Source: Rhizobacter sp. Root1221
GTDB lineage: Bacteria; Pseudomonadota; Gammaproteobacteria; Burkholderiales; Burkholderiaceae_C
NCBI RefSeq assembly: GCF_001425785.1
Contig: NZ_LMDI01000045.1
Location: forward strand, 116,686-180,685
DNA length: 64,000 bases
Direction of reading: 5' to 3'
Below the pieces are notes generated by a model. That model did not search any database. It had not been told where the DNA came from and saw nothing but the letters and a program-made list of their open reading frames with translations. Below, one piece after another: positions 49,604-58,601 of the stretch (within the stretch, counting starts at the first letter, position 1; each line of letters opens with the position of its first letter). Made by a program: the position numbers and the translations under genes.

Positions 49604-49939
49604 ATGCACCGCCCAGGCAACAAGCCCGAAGGTGCGGAGGTCCGACCGGACATGGCAGCGCACAACGAGCGCGTGCAGACCCTGCACGACTCGTACCTGC
49701 GCACGGTGGCCGACGCCGCCGAGGCCCTTCCACTGACCGACGCAGACCGCTACCGATGGATCCGCGCCAACCGCGGCAGCACCTTGATCAGCGACGCCCT
49801 GCTGAGCGCAGACTTCGACAGCGATTTCGACGCCCAGATCGACGCTGCCGTGAGGGCGCACCAGGCGGGCCGGCACCTGCCGCTGCCGCCGCCGCTCAAG
49901 TCGGCCAGGCCCGTCTACGGCCGGCGCCGAACCGACTGA
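49604..49939 (+). CDS. Hypothetical 111-residue protein
   Basis: A well-started frame (GGGGAG 9 nt before the ATG). The product is charged and mostly helical; LPLTDADRYRWIRANRGSTL and FDSDFDAQIDAAVRAHQAGR are its central part and the tail is basic (YGRRRTD). No signal peptide, Cys or known domain. It ends 7 bp before the convergent nitroreductase stop. Confidence 0.6.
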   Translation: MHRPGNKPEGAEVRPDMAAHNERVQTLHDSYLRTVADAAEALPLTDADRYRWIRANRGSTLISDALLSADFDSDFDAQIDAAVRAHQAGRHLPLPPPLKSARPVYGRRRTD

Positions 49940-49946
49940 CGCCTGG

Positions 49947-50549
49947 TCAGCCTTCGAACGCGAAGGTACCTTCCGCCACCAGCTCGGCCAGCGGCCGACG
50001 CTGGTTGGGGGCTTCGCGCGCCTGCAGGGCTTCGGGCAGCACTGACTTGTCCCCGAGCTTGCCGACGGCCACCACGGCCTCGAGGGCGTGGTCGGCCGGC
50101 ACCTGCAGGCGGGCACGCAGCAGGTCCTTGTCGAACCCGCCGATGCCATGGGCATGCCAGCCCGACAGCGTGGCCTGGAACGCCAGGCTCGCCCAGGCGG
50201 CGCCGGCGTCGAATGAGTGGGAGGCGACCGGCTGCAACTCCGTCTTGCCCGGCGGCAGCCACACGGTGCGCGACAGCACCACCACCAGCGCGGATGCGCG
50301 GGCGGCCCAGCCCTGGTTGTAGGTGGACAGGGTCTCGAAGATCGGTGCCCACGCCGGCGTGTCGCGCCGCGCGAACACGAAGCGCCACGGCTGCGCGTTG
50401 AAGCCCGACGGCGCCCAGCGTGCGGCCTCGAAAAACGTGTTCAGCGTGGGCACGTCGATGACCGCGTCCGAAAAGGCGCGAGGCGACCAGCGGGTGGTGA
50501 AGAGGGGGTCGATGGGGTGGGTGGTTTCGCGGGCAAGGGACTGGGTCAT
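49947..50549 (-). CDS. Nitroreductase family FMN-dependent oxidoreductase
   Basis: A 200-residue nitroreductase-fold protein. TRWSPRAFSDAVIDVPTLNT, ARWAPSGFNAQPWRFVFARR and the FMN-binding VVAVGKLGDKS near the C-terminus are characteristic. Such enzymes use NAD(P)H to reduce FMN-bound nitro compounds, quinones or flavins. In this setting it could help supply reduced flavin to the LLM monooxygenases, which otherwise lack a partner flavin reductase in the window (inference). A sigma-54-type promoter lies 43 nt before the ATG. Confidence 0.85.
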   Translation of the reverse strand: MTQSLARETTHPIDPLFTTRWSPRAFSDAVIDVPTLNTFFEAARWAPSGFNAQPWRFVFARRDTPAWAPIFETLSTYNQGWAARASALVVVLSRTVWLPPGKTELQPVASHSFDAGAAWASLAFQATLSGWHAHGIGGFDKDLLRARLQVPADHALEAVVAVGKLGDKSVLPEALQAREAPNQRRPLAELVAEGTFAFEG

Positions 50550-50591
50550 GGCAACGGATCGGTGATCGCGCGGGATGCGCCCTCCAATCGT

Positions 50592-50607
50592 AGCGATTCC
50601 CGTGCCA
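50592..50607 (-). promoter_or_regulatory. Sigma-54 promoter of the nitroreductase gene
   Basis: TGGCACGGGAATCGCT on the minus strand; one mismatch (TCGC for TTGC) to the consensus, GG and GC 10 bp apart. Predicted start of transcription about 32 nt before the ATG, the same leader length as the other sigma-54 sites here. Confidence 0.65.
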
Positions 50608-50720
50608 TGACCGCACCGCGCCTGCTGCGAAACGCGCAGTGCGGCCGGAGCAAGGTGCCGGGGATCCAACACCACCGGTGCACCGCTGCTGGCCAACCCA
50701 CAGCCGGGGCCCGGCCGCGT

Positions 50721-50736
50721 TGGTACGGCGCTTGCG
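50721..50736 (+). promoter_or_regulatory. Sigma-54 promoter of the exported methyltransferase gene
   Basis: TGGTACGGCGCTTGCG, one mismatch (T for C at position 4) in the core consensus, with GG and GC 10 bp apart; transcript start predicted about 25 nt before the ATG at 50772. It is divergent from the nitroreductase promoter, 114 bp away, so activator sites between them could serve both. Confidence 0.7.
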
Positions 50737-50771
50737 CGACCCGGGTCACCTCACTGCCATCGGACCCGCCC

Positions 50772-51602
<831 letters not shown>

Positions 51603-51618
51603 ACGCGCTGCTGCGGAG

Positions 51619-51641
51619 ACAGCGGACCACCGCGCCGCTGT
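51619..51641. promoter_or_regulatory. Dyad upstream of the LLM monooxygenase promoter
   Basis: ACAGCGG/CCGCTGT, 7-bp perfect arms with a 9-bp spacer, about 65 bp upstream of the -24 element at 51705. The position suits an activator-binding site for a sigma-54 promoter. Confidence 0.35.
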
Positions 51642-51704
51642 CGGCCGCGCAACAGACATTGCTTCTCCCGCAACACCAGGGAGCCGCGCAAGGGCTGTTC
51701 GCAT

Positions 51705-51720
51705 TGGCACACCGCTTGCG
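51705..51720 (+). promoter_or_regulatory. Sigma-54 promoter of the LLM monooxygenase gene
   Basis: TGGCACACCGCTTGCG: the -24 TGGCAC and -12 TTGC blocks match the consensus exactly, with GG and GC 10 bp apart. Predicted transcript start about 39 nt before the ATG at 51770. This is the best of the five sites. Confidence 0.8.
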
Positions 51721-51769
51721 CTGAAGGAATGCGCGTCCAGCGCCATCCATCCCCCACGGAGAGACAGAC

Positions 51770-53125
51770 ATGAGCAAACGGCAACTGCGCCTCGGCGCAT
51801 TCATCATGGCCACCGGCCACCACATCGCCGCCTGGCGGCACCCCGGCTCGCAGATCGATTCCGGCGTCAACATCGACCACTACATCGAGGTCGCGAAGAT
51901 CGCCGAGCGCGGCCTGTTCGACCAGGTGTTCGTGGCCGACAGCCCGGGGGTCGCCCACCGCGGTGACCGCGATTCGTTCAGCCGCCAGGGCCGCGTCTCG
52001 TACTTCGAACCCGTCACGCTCTGGTCTGCCCTCGCGGCGGTCACGAAACACATCGGCTTCGTGGCCACAGCATCCACCACGTATGAAGACCCGTTCCTGC
52101 TGGCCCGCAAGTTCGCGTCGCTCGACCACATCAGCAAGGGCCGCGCGGCGTGGAACGTGGTCACCACCGGGTCCGACCGGGTCTACGGCAACTTCGGCCT
52201 CGAGGCCCACCCCGACCCCGAGCAACGCTACGAGCGCGCCCACGAGTTCATCGACGTGGTCAAGGGCCTGTGGGACAGCTTCGAGGACGACGCGTTCGCC
52301 CGGGACCCGCAGAGCGGCGTCTACTTCGACCCGGACAAGCTGCATGCCGTGAACCACCAGGGCAAGCACTTCAAGGTGTCGGGACCGCTGAACCTGGAGC
52401 GCCCGCCGCAGGGCTACCCGGTGATCGTGCAGGCAGGTTCATCCGAGCCCGGACGCGAGCTGGCAGCAGCCACCGCCGAGGCCATCTTCACCGCGTGGAC
52501 GAGTCTCGCCGAAGCGCAGGCGTTCTACAAGGACGTGAAGGGCCGCCTCGCGAAGTACGGCCGCCGGCCGGACCAGTTGCTGATCCTGCCCGGCATCTCG
52601 CCCGTGATCGGCCGCACCGAGGAGGAAGCGCAGGCCAAGTGGGCCGACCTGCAGAAGCTGATCCACCCATCGGTGGGCCTCAACACCATCTCGCACTTCT
52701 GGCCCGACGACGACCTGACGAAGTGGGACCTCGACGCCCCGCCGCCCTACTACCCCGAGCCGCCCAAAGGCCGCAACAGCCGCCAGCAGGTGGTGATCGA
52801 ACTCGCACGCCGCGAGCGGTTCACGGTGCGCCAGCTGTACGAGTACCTGGCCGGCGCCCGCGGCCACTGGGTGGTGGTGGGCACGCCGCAGAAGATCGCC
52901 GATGAAATCCAGTCGTGGTTCGAGAACGGCGCGGCCGACGGCTTCAACGTGATGCCGCCGGTGCTGCCCGAGTCGCTCAACGATTTCGTGGACCTGGTGG
53001 TGCCGGAACTGCAGCGCCGCGGCCTGTTCCGGACCGCCTACGAGGGCAAGACGTTGCGCGAGAACCTGGGCCTCGACCGACCGGAAAACCAGTTCACGCT
53101 GGCCCGCCGCACCAGGGCCGCCTGA
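51770..53125 (+). CDS. LLM-class flavin-dependent monooxygenase (NtaA/SnaA/DszA family)
   Basis: A 451-residue FMNH2-dependent monooxygenase of the NtaA/SnaA/DszA branch. Typical segments are RLGAFIMATGHHIAAWRHPG, ERGLFDQVFVADSPG, LDHISKGRAAWNVVTTGSD, GYPVIVQAGSSEPGRELAA and the late GTPQKIADEIQSWFENGAAD. Members cleave C-N or C-S bonds (nitrilotriacetate, dibenzothiophene sulfone) using flavin reduced by a separate enzyme. Consistent with organosulfur or chelator breakdown. It has its own sigma-54 promoter and a GC-rich hairpin just after its stop, so it is probably monocistronic. Confidence 0.9.
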   Translation: MSKRQLRLGAFIMATGHHIAAWRHPGSQIDSGVNIDHYIEVAKIAERGLFDQVFVADSPGVAHRGDRDSFSRQGRVSYFEPVTLWSALAAVTKHIGFVATASTTYEDPFLLARKFASLDHISKGRAAWNVVTTGSDRVYGNFGLEAHPDPEQRYERAHEFIDVVKGLWDSFEDDAFARDPQSGVYFDPDKLHAVNHQGKHFKVSGPLNLERPPQGYPVIVQAGSSEPGRELAAATAEAIFTAWTSLAEAQAFYKDVKGRLAKYGRRPDQLLILPGISPVIGRTEEEAQAKWADLQKLIHPSVGLNTISHFWPDDDLTKWDLDAPPPYYPEPPKGRNSRQQVVIELARRERFTVRQLYEYLAGARGHWVVVGTPQKIADEIQSWFENGAADGFNVMPPVLPESLNDFVDLVVPELQRRGLFRTAYEGKTLRENLGLDRPENQFTLARRTRAA

Positions 53126-53133
53126 ATCACACA

Positions 53134-53149
53134 CCCGGCGAAAGCCGGG
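53134..53149. terminator. Hairpin after the LLM monooxygenase gene
   Basis: CCCGGC-GAAA-GCCGGG, a 6-bp stem with a stable GAAA tetraloop, 8 nt after the stop. It has the same core as the REP-like hairpins at 29878-29948 and 63860-63947. Confidence 0.5.
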
Positions 53150-53215
53150 GCCCCTGCCCCGAGGAGCCGCGGCTGTGGCCATCGTGTGCGCTACCAGACT
53201 TTGCCCACATCCCGA

Positions 53216-53238
53216 CATGCTGTTCCTTAAACAACATG
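53216..53238. promoter_or_regulatory. Dyad upstream of the porin promoter
   Basis: CATGCTGTT/AACAACATG, 9-bp arms with one mismatch and a 5-bp spacer, in an A+T-rich patch about 80 bp upstream of the -24 element at 53320. A candidate activator or IHF-assisted site. Confidence 0.35.
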
Positions 53239-53319
53239 CCCTCCTCCGGCAGGTGCTGCCACCGCAGCAGACCCGACCCCAGATCGCCCGCAAACCCGCG
53301 CCAATCCACGGTTTTTGCG

Positions 53320-53335
53320 TGGCACGCGATCTGCA
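53320..53335 (+). promoter_or_regulatory. Sigma-54 promoter of the porin-ABC-monooxygenase run
   Basis: TGGCACGCGATCTGCA: perfect -24 block and one mismatch in the -12 block (CTGC for TTGC), GG and GC 10 bp apart. Predicted transcript start about 33 nt before the porin GTG. It would drive the longest co-directional run in the window. Confidence 0.75.
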
Positions 53336-53378
53336 ATCAAGGAGACGACACCCCCACCCGATCCCAGGAGTTTCCCCG

Positions 53379-54998
53379 GTGCCCGCAAACAAGAAGACAG
53401 CCCTGACAGGCGCCCTCGTGCTCGCGTTGTCGAGCCCGGCGGTCCACGCCCAGTCGGCCCGACAACTGAAGCGAGAGATCGACGAGCTGCGCAAGCAGGT
53501 CCAGCAGCTCATCGAGTTGACGAAGGCCCAGGCGGCCGCCAAGGCCGAGCCCGAGCCGGCACCAGCAGCGGCACCCGCACCCACACCGGTCACCGCCGCC
53601 GCCACACCGCCCGCACCCGCGCCCGAACAGGACCAGGCCACCCGCGACGCCAACACCCCCGCGACGCAAGCCGACGTGCTGGGGCTTCGCACCGACCTCG
53701 AGAACTACAAGTACGAACAGTCGCGCACCGCCGAGCGCAACCGTGCCAGTGTCACGCGCAACACGCGGATCGGCGGCACCGTGCAACTGCGCGGCAACTG
53801 GTTCAATCCCGGCGTGGCCGCGGGCCAGGCCAACGGCGCCACCGGCGGCAACACGACGCCGCAGGCCACCGGCCGCCACACGAGCTTCGACGTGCCCGCC
53901 GTGACGCTGTCGTTCACCGGCAACCTGTACCGCGACTACGCCGAGGGCAAGAACCTCACGTACCAGCTCGGATTCACCACCGCGAGCAACTTCGCGGGCA
54001 GCCCCAGCACCGCCACCAGTGCCTCGCGCACGCTCGGAACAAGTTCGTCGGGCGGCACGCAGTTCAACCTGACGAACGCGAACATCGCCTACAGCTTCGA
54101 GCCCACCAACGGCGGCTCCGAAGACCGCAAGGGCACGCTGACGTTCGGCCAGCAGCAGGTGCCGTTCGGCCTCGAGGCGCAGACCACCGAGGAGATCCGG
54201 CCCGTCATCACGTCCGCGCTGTTCACGTCGGCACTGAGTGGCATCAACCAGCGGCAGATCGGCCTGATCTACCGCGGCGACGCATTCGTCGATGTGGACT
54301 GGACCAACAACTACCGCGTCGCGCTGCTGGAGTACGCCGCCGGCATCGTCAACGGCTCGGGCCCCAACAAGTCGGACAACAACGGCCGCAAGGACTTCCT
54401 GGGCCGCGCCGCCTTCACCGTGCCGGCCGACTACAACAGCTGGTTGCGCGAGCTGAAGTTCGGCGTGTCGGTCTACGAGGGGTTCAACAACCTCGTCAAC
54501 ACCACGTCGAACGCCGTGGTGCAGGTGGGCAAGTCGCGCCGAACCGGCTTCGACATCAACTACACGCACCTGCCCTACTCCATCGCCTACGAGTTCGCGC
54601 AGGGCGAGGACGAGACCTTCACCACGCCCGCCGCCACCGCGTCCGACACCACGCCCACGTTCCGGAAGAAGTCGCGCGGCCAGTACGTCAACTTCGGCTA
54701 CACGTGGGGCGAGCAATTCCTGGCGAGCGAAAAGACGCTTGCCAAGTACGACGACTACTGGCCCAAGTCGTACCAGGCCTTCCTGCGCTTCGACGAGTTC
54801 GATGCGGACACCCGGGCCGAGATCGTGGGCGACAGGACCCGCATCACCACGCTGGGCCTGAACGCCTTCTTCGCCGAGACCACGAAGCTGCAGGCGAACT
54901 ACCTCATCCAGCGCAACGACCTGCCCGCCACCGGTGCGACGGCCGACCGGCCCGCGAAGCAGCACGGCATCCAGGTGCAGCTGCAGTACGGCTTCTGA
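53379..54998 (+). CDS. Outer-membrane porin with N-terminal coiled coil (OprO/OprP-like)
   Basis: A 539-residue protein. Signal peptide (KTALTGALVLALSSPAVHAQ), then a periplasmic coiled coil (RQLKREIDELRKQVQQLIEL), a Pro/Ala-rich linker and a beta-barrel that ends in Phe (QVQLQYGF). Alternating strands such as LTFGQQQVPFGLEAQTTEEI and YSIAYEFAQGEDETF support a 16-stranded, phosphate-selective-porin-like fold. The GTG at 53379 follows CAGGAG by 8 nt and starts the signal peptide; a longer frame from 53175 would begin upstream of the promoter. It probably carries the regulon's anionic substrate across the outer membrane. Confidence 0.82.
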   Translation: MPANKKTALTGALVLALSSPAVHAQSARQLKREIDELRKQVQQLIELTKAQAAAKAEPEPAPAAAPAPTPVTAAATPPAPAPEQDQATRDANTPATQADVLGLRTDLENYKYEQSRTAERNRASVTRNTRIGGTVQLRGNWFNPGVAAGQANGATGGNTTPQATGRHTSFDVPAVTLSFTGNLYRDYAEGKNLTYQLGFTTASNFAGSPSTATSASRTLGTSSSGGTQFNLTNANIAYSFEPTNGGSEDRKGTLTFGQQQVPFGLEAQTTEEIRPVITSALFTSALSGINQRQIGLIYRGDAFVDVDWTNNYRVALLEYAAGIVNGSGPNKSDNNGRKDFLGRAAFTVPADYNSWLRELKFGVSVYEGFNNLVNTTSNAVVQVGKSRRTGFDINYTHLPYSIAYEFAQGEDETFTTPAATASDTTPTFRKKSRGQYVNFGYTWGEQFLASEKTLAKYDDYWPKSYQAFLRFDEFDADTRAEIVGDRTRITTLGLNAFFAETTKLQANYLIQRNDLPATGATADRPAKQHGIQVQLQYGF

Positions 54999-55023
54999 TC
55001 CCCACCTTCCTCACGAGATCCCC

Positions 55024-56100
55024 ATGAAACGTCGCACCTTCTCCGCCGCCGTCGGCGCGCTCGCCTTCGCGTCGCGCCCATCGTTCGCCCAGGACAAACC
55101 CCCGGTGATCCGCATCGGGTTTCCCGGCGCCGGCACCGGTGGCCGCCCGCTGATCGGCGGCTCGTACATCGCCAACACCCACCACCTCCGCGCCATCGAC
55201 GAGGAGTTCAAGGCCGACGGCATCCGCATCGAGTGGAAGTTCTTCCCCGGCGCCGGCCCCGCGTTGAACGAGTCGCTGGCCAACGGCCTGGTCGACTTCG
55301 GCTTCGGCCACGGCGACCTGCCGGTGCTCGTGGGCCGGTCCACCGGCCTGAAGCACAAGGTGATCGCATCGTCGGGCCGCGGGGGCGACAGCTACTTCGT
55401 GGTGCCGGCCGCGTCGAGTGCGAAGACCCTCGCCGAGCTCAAGGGCAAGCGCATCGCCACGTTCAAGGGCACCGCTGCCCAGCTCACGCTGAACCGCTGG
55501 TTCGAGAAGTTCGGGCTGTCGGACAAGGACTTCCGTGTCATCAGCCTCGATGGCGATTCGACGCTGGCCGCGCTGTCCACCGGCGACATCGACGGCACCG
55601 TGCGCGCGCCGTTCGACCTGGAGGCACGCGGCGTGGCGCGCCGCATCCACGAGATCGTCGACGACCCGAACATCACGCGCCCCGGCACGGTGTGGGTCGC
55701 CGACGCGTTCGAGGGCAAGTACCCGCAACTCGTGCAGCGGCTGGTGACACGCCTCGTGAAGGTGGCGCACTGGAGTTCGCAGGAAGCCAACCGCGAACGC
55801 CAGTACCAGCTGTGGGCCACGTCCGGCACGGCCTACCTCGACTACAAGGCCGCATGGGACAAGACCCGCGACCTGCGCGACCGCCAGAACCCGCTGCTCG
55901 ACGAGTACTACGTGTCCAGCATCCAGAAGTCCATCGAGGAGGTGAAGCGCTACAAGCTCGTTCGCCGCGACGTGTCGATCGACGGCTGGATCGAGCCCAA
56001 GTACCTCCAGAACGCACTGAAGGAACTGAAGCTCGAAGACTTCTGGCCGCAGGAAGACGCGAACGGCCAGGTCAAGGTGCCGGGCCGCAAGCTCGCCTGA
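55024..56100 (+). CDS. Sulfonate/nitrate-type ABC substrate-binding protein
   Basis: A 358-residue SsuA-like binding protein with an Arg-Arg-containing signal (MKRRTFSAAVGALAFASRPS) cleaved after SFAQ. Ligand-lobe motifs are IEWKFFPGAGPALNESLANG, FGFGHGDLPVLVGRSTG and ELKGKRIATFKGTAAQLTLN. It is a clear paralogue of the 36434 protein. First of the six ABC importer genes, 25 bp after the porin and 4 bp before the first permease. Aliphatic or aromatic sulfonates are likely ligands by family, not proven. Confidence 0.9.
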   Translation: MKRRTFSAAVGALAFASRPSFAQDKPPVIRIGFPGAGTGGRPLIGGSYIANTHHLRAIDEEFKADGIRIEWKFFPGAGPALNESLANGLVDFGFGHGDLPVLVGRSTGLKHKVIASSGRGGDSYFVVPAASSAKTLAELKGKRIATFKGTAAQLTLNRWFEKFGLSDKDFRVISLDGDSTLAALSTGDIDGTVRAPFDLEARGVARRIHEIVDDPNITRPGTVWVADAFEGKYPQLVQRLVTRLVKVAHWSSQEANRERQYQLWATSGTAYLDYKAAWDKTRDLRDRQNPLLDEYYVSSIQKSIEEVKRYKLVRRDVSIDGWIEPKYLQNALKELKLEDFWPQEDANGQVKVPGRKLA

Positions 56101-56104
56101 CCCC

Positions 56105-56941
56105 ATGCAGGCCACCACCACGTCCTCGTCCGTTCCGGCGCTGCCGCGCTGGCCCGGGCGCCTCGCGTCCGGCGAGGTGCTGCAACGGATCGGCCACGTC
56201 GCCTCGGGCGCGATCCTGCCGGCCCTGCTGTTCGCGCTGTGGGTCACTGCCGTGCAGCGGCAGTGGCTGCCCGAGCAGATCCTGCCGCCGCCGTCGCTCG
56301 TGTGGCAATCGCTCACCGAGTTGTGGGCGTCCGGCGAACTGCAGGACCACCTGGCCATCAGCGCGTCGCGGGTGGCGTGGAGCCTGCTGATCGGCGGCTC
56401 GGCCGGGCTGCTGCTCGGGTTCGCCATGGGGCTGTCGCGCACGGTGCGGGCGTACGTGCGCCCCACGTTCGACGTGGTCTCGCAGTTCCCGGTGCTCGGC
56501 TGGATCCCGCTCTTGATCATCTTTGCCGGCATCGACGAGGCGCTGAAGATTTCGGCCGTGTCGATCGCGGTGGTGGTGCCGGTGGCGGTCAACACGCTGA
56601 AGGGCATCGCGAACATCCCGCACACGCTGCTGGAGGTGGCCAGGGTGTACCAGTTCAGCCTGCCGCAGGTGGTGCACCGCGTGGTGCTGCCGGCGGCCGC
56701 GCCCAGCCTCTTCAACGGGCTGCGCCAGGCGGTGATGCAGGCGTGGCTCACGCTGGTGTTCGTCGAGCTGCTCGCATCGAGCGAAGGCATCGGCTACCTG
56801 ATGGTGTGGGGCCGCCAGCTTGCCCAGCTCGACCTCGTGGTGGTGGGCATGCTGCTGATCGGCGCGGTGGGCGTGGTGCTCGACCTGCTGCTGCGCTGGG
56901 CCGAGGCGGCGTTGCAGACCTGGCGCCGCGCCGCATTCTGA
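56105..56941 (+). CDS. SsuC-type ABC permease, type A (first copy)
   Basis: A 278-residue BPD_transp_1 permease of the nitrate/sulfonate/taurine group. The cytoplasmic EAA-like loop is EVARVYQFSLPQVVHRVVLP. It shares with the permease at 57744 the ILPPPSLVWQSLTELWASGE/GELQDHL start and the VELLASSEGIGYLMVWGRQL segment, so these two are one subtype (A). Confidence 0.9.
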   Translation: MQATTTSSSVPALPRWPGRLASGEVLQRIGHVASGAILPALLFALWVTAVQRQWLPEQILPPPSLVWQSLTELWASGELQDHLAISASRVAWSLLIGGSAGLLLGFAMGLSRTVRAYVRPTFDVVSQFPVLGWIPLLIIFAGIDEALKISAVSIAVVVPVAVNTLKGIANIPHTLLEVARVYQFSLPQVVHRVVLPAAAPSLFNGLRQAVMQAWLTLVFVELLASSEGIGYLMVWGRQLAQLDLVVVGMLLIGAVGVVLDLLLRWAEAALQTWRRAAF

Positions 56942-56950
56942 GAAGTGCCC

Positions 56951-57724
56951 ATGACCGAACCGACCCGCTCCCTCGACCCGCGTGGCCTCGTGCTGCCCGC
57001 GGTGCTGATCGCCGCGTGGACACTGGCCACGTCGCTGCACTGGGTGGACACCCGCCTGGTCGTGCCGCCGGCCGGTGTGTTGCGCACCGCGATCACCACC
57101 GTCGCCGACCCGTCCTTCTGGCAAGGCGTGCTCTTCAGCCTCGCGCGTGACCTGTCCGGCTTCGCGCTGGGCGGCGCCGGCGGCGTGGCGCTCGGCACGC
57201 TGCTCGGGGTGTCGCGCCGCGCCGACCGGCTGATCGGGCCCACGTTCCACACGGTGCGGCAGATCTCGCTGTTCGCATGGTTGCCGCTGCTGTCCACGTG
57301 GCTCGGCTATGGCGAGCTGTCAAAGCTCGTGTTCATCTCGCTGTCGGCGCTGTACCCGGTGGCCTTGGGCACCTTCGAGGGTGTGCGCGGCGTGACCGCG
57401 GCGCAGGCCGAGGTGGCGCGGGTGTACGGCTTCAACCGGCGCCAGGTGCTGTTCAGGCTGGTGCTGCCCGCCGCATCGCCACAGATCGCCACGGGCCTGA
57501 CGCTCGGGCTCGTCTACGCCTGGGTGGCCACCATCGGGTCGGAGTTCCTGCTGGCGAACTGGGGGCACGGGCTGGGCAACATCGTCATCAAGGGGCGCGC
57601 GGCCTTCAACGTCGAGCTGATCGTGTTCGGCATGCTCGCCATCGGCGCCGTGGGCACGGTGCTCAACCGCGTGGCACGCCGGCTCGAAGCCCGCGCGCTG
57701 CACTGGCGCCGCGCCGCCCACTGA
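56951..57724 (+). CDS. SsuC-type ABC permease, type B (first copy)
   Basis: A 257-residue permease. HWVDTRLVVPPAGVLRTAIT at the start, TFHTVRQISLFAWLPLLSTW in the core and the EAA-like loop EVARVYGFNRRQVLFRLVLP. It resembles the permease at 58602 (VDTRL/TDTQL, FHTVRQISLFAWLPL/IHTIKQVSLLAWIPL) more than its immediate neighbours, defining subtype B. ATG 56951 is 9 nt after the preceding stop; a GTG two codons upstream is possible. Confidence 0.88.
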   Translation: MTEPTRSLDPRGLVLPAVLIAAWTLATSLHWVDTRLVVPPAGVLRTAITTVADPSFWQGVLFSLARDLSGFALGGAGGVALGTLLGVSRRADRLIGPTFHTVRQISLFAWLPLLSTWLGYGELSKLVFISLSALYPVALGTFEGVRGVTAAQAEVARVYGFNRRQVLFRLVLPAASPQIATGLTLGLVYAWVATIGSEFLLANWGHGLGNIVIKGRAAFNVELIVFGMLAIGAVGTVLNRVARRLEARALHWRRAAH

Positions 57725-57743
57725 CCCGCCGGAGTTCACCACC

Positions 57744-58592
57744 ATGTCCCCTCCCGCCTCCACGGCCGCGTTGCCGCTCCCCGCGGCCCGCCCCGACACC
57801 CCGGCCCCTACCGCACGCCGCCCGGCCTGGCGCCAGCGTGGCATCGACCTGCTGCTGTCATGGCCGTTCCCGCTGGCCGTGCTGCTGCTGTGGCAGGTGG
57901 GCGCGCAGTTCGAACTGATCCCGCCGCAGATCCTGCCCGCACCGCTGGTGGTGGCGCAGACCTTCGCCGACCTGTGGGGCACCGGCGAGCTGCAGGACCA
58001 CCTGCTCATCAGCCTCGGGCGTGTGCTGTACGGCTTCTCGCTCGGCACCAGCCTCGGCCTGTTGCTCGGCGTGTCGATGGGCCTGTCACCCGCCGTGCGT
58101 GACTACCTGTACCCCACGTTCCGGCTGTTCGCCCAGGTGCCGTCCCTGGGCTGGCTGCCGCTGCTGATGATGGTCGTGGGCATCGACGAGGCGCTGAAGA
58201 TCATCCTGATCTCGAAGGCGGCCTTCGTGCCCGTCACGGTCAACACGTACAACGGCCTGCGCAACGTGCCCACGAGCCTGATCGAGGTGTCGCGGGTGTT
58301 CCGCTTCACACGGTGGCAGCTGTTGCGCCGCGTGGTGTTTCCTTCGGCCTTCCCGACCCTCTGGAACGGCATCCGCTACGGCCTCACGCACGCGTGGCTC
58401 GCGCTGGTGGCGGTTGAACTGCTGGCGTCGAGCGAGGGTCTCGGGTTCCTGATCGTGTATGGCCGGCAGCTCTTCCAGCTCGACGTGGTGCTGGCTGCCG
58501 TCGTCGTGGTGGGTGCCATCGGGTTCGCGCTCGACAAGGTGCTCTCCGTCATCGAAACCCGGCTGCTGCGCTGGCGCCGCGAATCCTTCTGA
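57744..58592 (+). CDS. SsuC-type ABC permease, type A (second copy)
   Basis: A 282-residue permease of subtype A, with a longer Pro/Ala-rich N-terminus (about 40 residues) before the first helix. Core: QILPAPLVVAQTFADLWGTG, PSLGWLPLLMMVVGIDEALK and the EAA-like loop EVSRVFRFTRWQLLRRVVFP. The same GIDEALK and ELLASSEG segments occur in the 56105 protein. It starts 19 bp after the first type B gene. Confidence 0.9.
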   Translation: MSPPASTAALPLPAARPDTPAPTARRPAWRQRGIDLLLSWPFPLAVLLLWQVGAQFELIPPQILPAPLVVAQTFADLWGTGELQDHLLISLGRVLYGFSLGTSLGLLLGVSMGLSPAVRDYLYPTFRLFAQVPSLGWLPLLMMVVGIDEALKIILISKAAFVPVTVNTYNGLRNVPTSLIEVSRVFRFTRWQLLRRVVFPSAFPTLWNGIRYGLTHAWLALVAVELLASSEGLGFLIVYGRQLFQLDVVLAAVVVVGAIGFALDKVLSVIETRLLRWRRESF

Positions 58593-58601
58593 GGTCACGT
58601 C

